This document shows, one piece after another, positions 40,476-41,489 of a DNA stretch of 41,489 nt. The translations under genes were made by a program, and so were the position numbers. The stretch comes from Mycoplasmopsis agassizii (GTDB lineage Bacteria > Bacillota_I > Bacilli_A > Mycoplasmatales > Metamycoplasmataceae), in NCBI RefSeq assembly GCF_002276225.1, contig NZ_NQNY01000014.1, positions 1 to 41,489 on the forward strand, written 5' to 3'. The notes under the pieces are model-generated. The model had not been told where the DNA came from. It did not search any database and worked only from the letters and a program-made list of their open reading frames with translations. How positions within the stretch are numbered: position 1 is the first letter of the stretch; every line of letters starts with the position of its first letter.

Positions 40476-40490
40476 AAAAGGAGAAAAGTA

Positions 40491-40766
40491 ATGACAAAAA
40501 AAGAATTAATTGAAAAAATTACAAGTCACAGTGGACTTGATAAAGGTACTGTTAATCAAGTTTTAGAATCAGCTTGATTTATCATTCGCGAAGGTTTAAT
40601 TCAAGAAGAAAAAATACCTTTAGGACCACTAGGGAGTGTAAGCGTTAAAGTAAGAGCTGAAAAAACATCACATCATCCGATAACTAAAGAAGTTATCAGC
40701 GTTGCTGCTAAAAGAGTTGTGAAGTTTTCACCTTCAAAACACATTAAAGAAGTTGTTGATTTTTAA
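40491..40766 (+). CDS. hup: DNA-binding protein HU (91 aa)
   Basis: Nucleoid protein that bends DNA. N-terminus MTKKELIEKITSHSGLDKGT and the beta-arm region VSVKVRAEKTSHHPITKE match HU; the arm tip, normally GRNPQTGE, is SHHPITKE. KFSPSKHIKEVV forms the last helix. The size is standard. One TGA is Trp. AAAAGGAGAAAAG precedes the ATG. The stop at 40764-40766 overlaps that of the convergent recU by two bases. Confidence 0.9.
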
Positions 40767-41263
40767 ACTAAATATTTTAAAAAATCAACAATTCCTGGGA
40801 ATTCAATTTCCAGAATAAAAGCATTCAAATCTAATCACTCAATTGAGAGTGATTTTATTTTTAAATTTTCTATTTTAGAAAAATTTAATAAATAAATTTT
40901 AGAAGATTTCTCGCTATAAATAATTAAATAACTATGACCTTGATGTCTATTAATAGTTTTTAAATGATCTTTTTGATGAGCCTTTAAATTACTTAATAAA
41001 AATTTATCGCCTTCAAAAGTTTTTGCTTCTAAAGCAACATATTTACTTTTATGAATTCCGTAAAAATCAATTGTACTTTTCAGTAATTTAACTTTTGTGT
41101 TAGCATCATTTGCATAGTTATATTTAACAGGCGTTTTCTTTTTTTCAAATCAAGCAATATCATGACTTATATAATAATCAATTGTTTTAATGACTAAGTA
41201 TTCTAAAAACATACCCTTGTTTTTAGAATTTTGAGATATATAATTATCAACTTTATTATTCAT
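40763..41263 (-). CDS. recU: Holliday junction resolvase RecU (166 aa)
   Basis: Cuts four-way DNA junctions during recombination. It is hidden because one TGA-Trp early and one late break it when read with the standard code. Reading: MNNKVDNYISQNSKNKGMFL (Glu in EYLV), YISHDIAWFEKKKTPVKY (the Kk-tP motif of RecU), STIDFYGIHKSKYVALEAKT (the catalytic D...ExK triad), then NLKAHQKDHLKTI (HQ motif). Length matches RecU (about 170-200 aa). The start has only a weak SD. The stop overlaps that of hup, so both transcripts run through each other's 3' ends. Confidence 0.85.
40833..40860 (+). terminator. Possible hup terminator lying inside recU
   Basis: Stem AATCACTC / GAGTGATT with a 6-nt loop and T-rich downstream sequence, 67 bp after hup. 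It lies in the recU coding sequence (encoding KSLSIEWL on the other strand), so selection as a terminator is uncertain. Confidence 0.5.
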
Positions 41264-41276
41264 ATCTAGTTGCTAT

Positions 41277-41348
41277 CATAAATTAAATAAGCTGAAAATG
41301 TTTTAAAAATCTTAAGATGATTTTTAAAACATGCTTATCTAATTTATG
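41277..41348. repeat. Long imperfect hairpin between hsdM and recU
   Basis: Outer arms CATAAATTA... and ...TAATTTATG, middle ATAAGC / GCTTAT, then an unpaired TGAAA bulge, then a perfect 14-bp core ATGTTTTAAAAATC / GATTTTTAAAACAT around a TTAAGAT loop: roughly 28 paired bases. It follows the hsdM stop on the minus strand and has no T-run at its end, so it may be an RNA processing or stabilising element rather than a simple terminator. Confidence 0.6.
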
Positions 41349-41366
41349 ATTTAGTTATTTATTTTC

Positions 41367-41489
41367 TTAATTAATTAATTTTGTAATATCTACAACTTCA
41401 CGATTATCATGCTTTGCTACATATGTATTAACTGCTAGGTTGTAATTTTTTTCTTGTATCTCTTGAATATTTACAAGTCTTGAAAAATG
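41367..41489 (-). CDS. hsdM: C-terminal end of type I modification methyltransferase HsdM (partial, 40 aa)
   Basis: Only the last 40 codons are in the window: HFSRLVNIQEIQEKNYNLAV, then NTYVAKHDNREVVDITKLIN and stop at 41367-41369. HsdM proteins end with this pattern (EI-ENDYNLSVS-YV---D-RE-IDI). The rest lies beyond the right edge. If right, a type I restriction system follows, in addition to the DpnII-like island. Confidence 0.65.
   Translation of the reverse strand, partial: HFSRLVNIQEIQEKNYNLAVNTYVAKHDNREVVDITKLIN

Overview
This window is from a mollicute of the Mycoplasma type. TGA is read as tryptophan in most genes: reading it as stop breaks clpB, glyA, metK, nagB, plsX, fakA, der and others at conserved Trp positions, while reading it as Trp restores full-length proteins. 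The DNA is strongly A+T-rich, spacers are short, and there is a CIRCE element, a lipoprotein with a lipobox, and large surface proteins of the mycoplasma 'lipoprotein 17' style. Gene content (sialate catabolism, DpnII-type restriction, the yloU-fakA-plsX-rnc group, cmk-der) fits the hominis/pulmonis/synoviae side of the group; I do not name a species. All coordinates below use genetic code 4.

Layout. 209-2611: an 800-aa surface lipoprotein. 2706-4838 (minus): clpB under CIRCE. 4915-5748 (minus): an RpiR/MurR-type regulator, divergent from a sialic acid catabolic cluster (nanE, nagB, a YhcH/NanQ-type anomerase, nanA, then nanK after a hairpin; 5937-9656), with two palindromes between regulator and operon. 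9721-10080: three tRNA genes (Leu-TAA, Lys-TTT, Leu-CAA). 10081-10640: a gene-poor stretch with a dispersed repeat and an IS30-like transposase remnant. 10641-13494 (minus): a restriction-modification island with an m5C methyltransferase, a DpnII-like GATC endonuclease and a DpnA-like adenine methyltransferase. 13724-20975: glyA, a small membrane protein, metK, a KtrB/TrkH potassium channel subunit, a class V aminotransferase and lysS.

21172-25856 (minus) is the most unusual part: a two-gene unit of a 1188-aa signal-anchored repeat surface protein whose stop codon runs directly into the start of a 371-aa protein. The second protein looks like an FtsZ-fold protein without the GTP-binding tubulin signature. 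A palindrome followed by a T-run lies in the 5' leader.

25955-29581 (minus): rnc, plsX, fakA and an Asp23/YloU-like gene in one overlapping operon (transcribed yloU first), divergent from recO. 30375-31028 (minus) is an unknown protein. 31149-36986 (plus) holds a degenerate ABC-ATPase-like protein with a coiled-coil insert, gpsA, an RNase J-like protein without its metal ligands, a membrane protein with a long charged tail, and a thioredoxin. 37085-40766: a small unknown, cmk, der, a frameshifted and degenerate GpsA-like gene, and hup, whose stop overlaps that of the convergent recU (40763-41263). The right edge holds the C-terminus of a probable type I modification subunit HsdM.

A recurring theme is proteins that keep a recognisable fold but have lost catalytic motifs: the FtsZ-like, ABC-like, RNase J-like and second GpsA-like proteins. 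These are inferred from reading motifs, not from searches or structure predictions.
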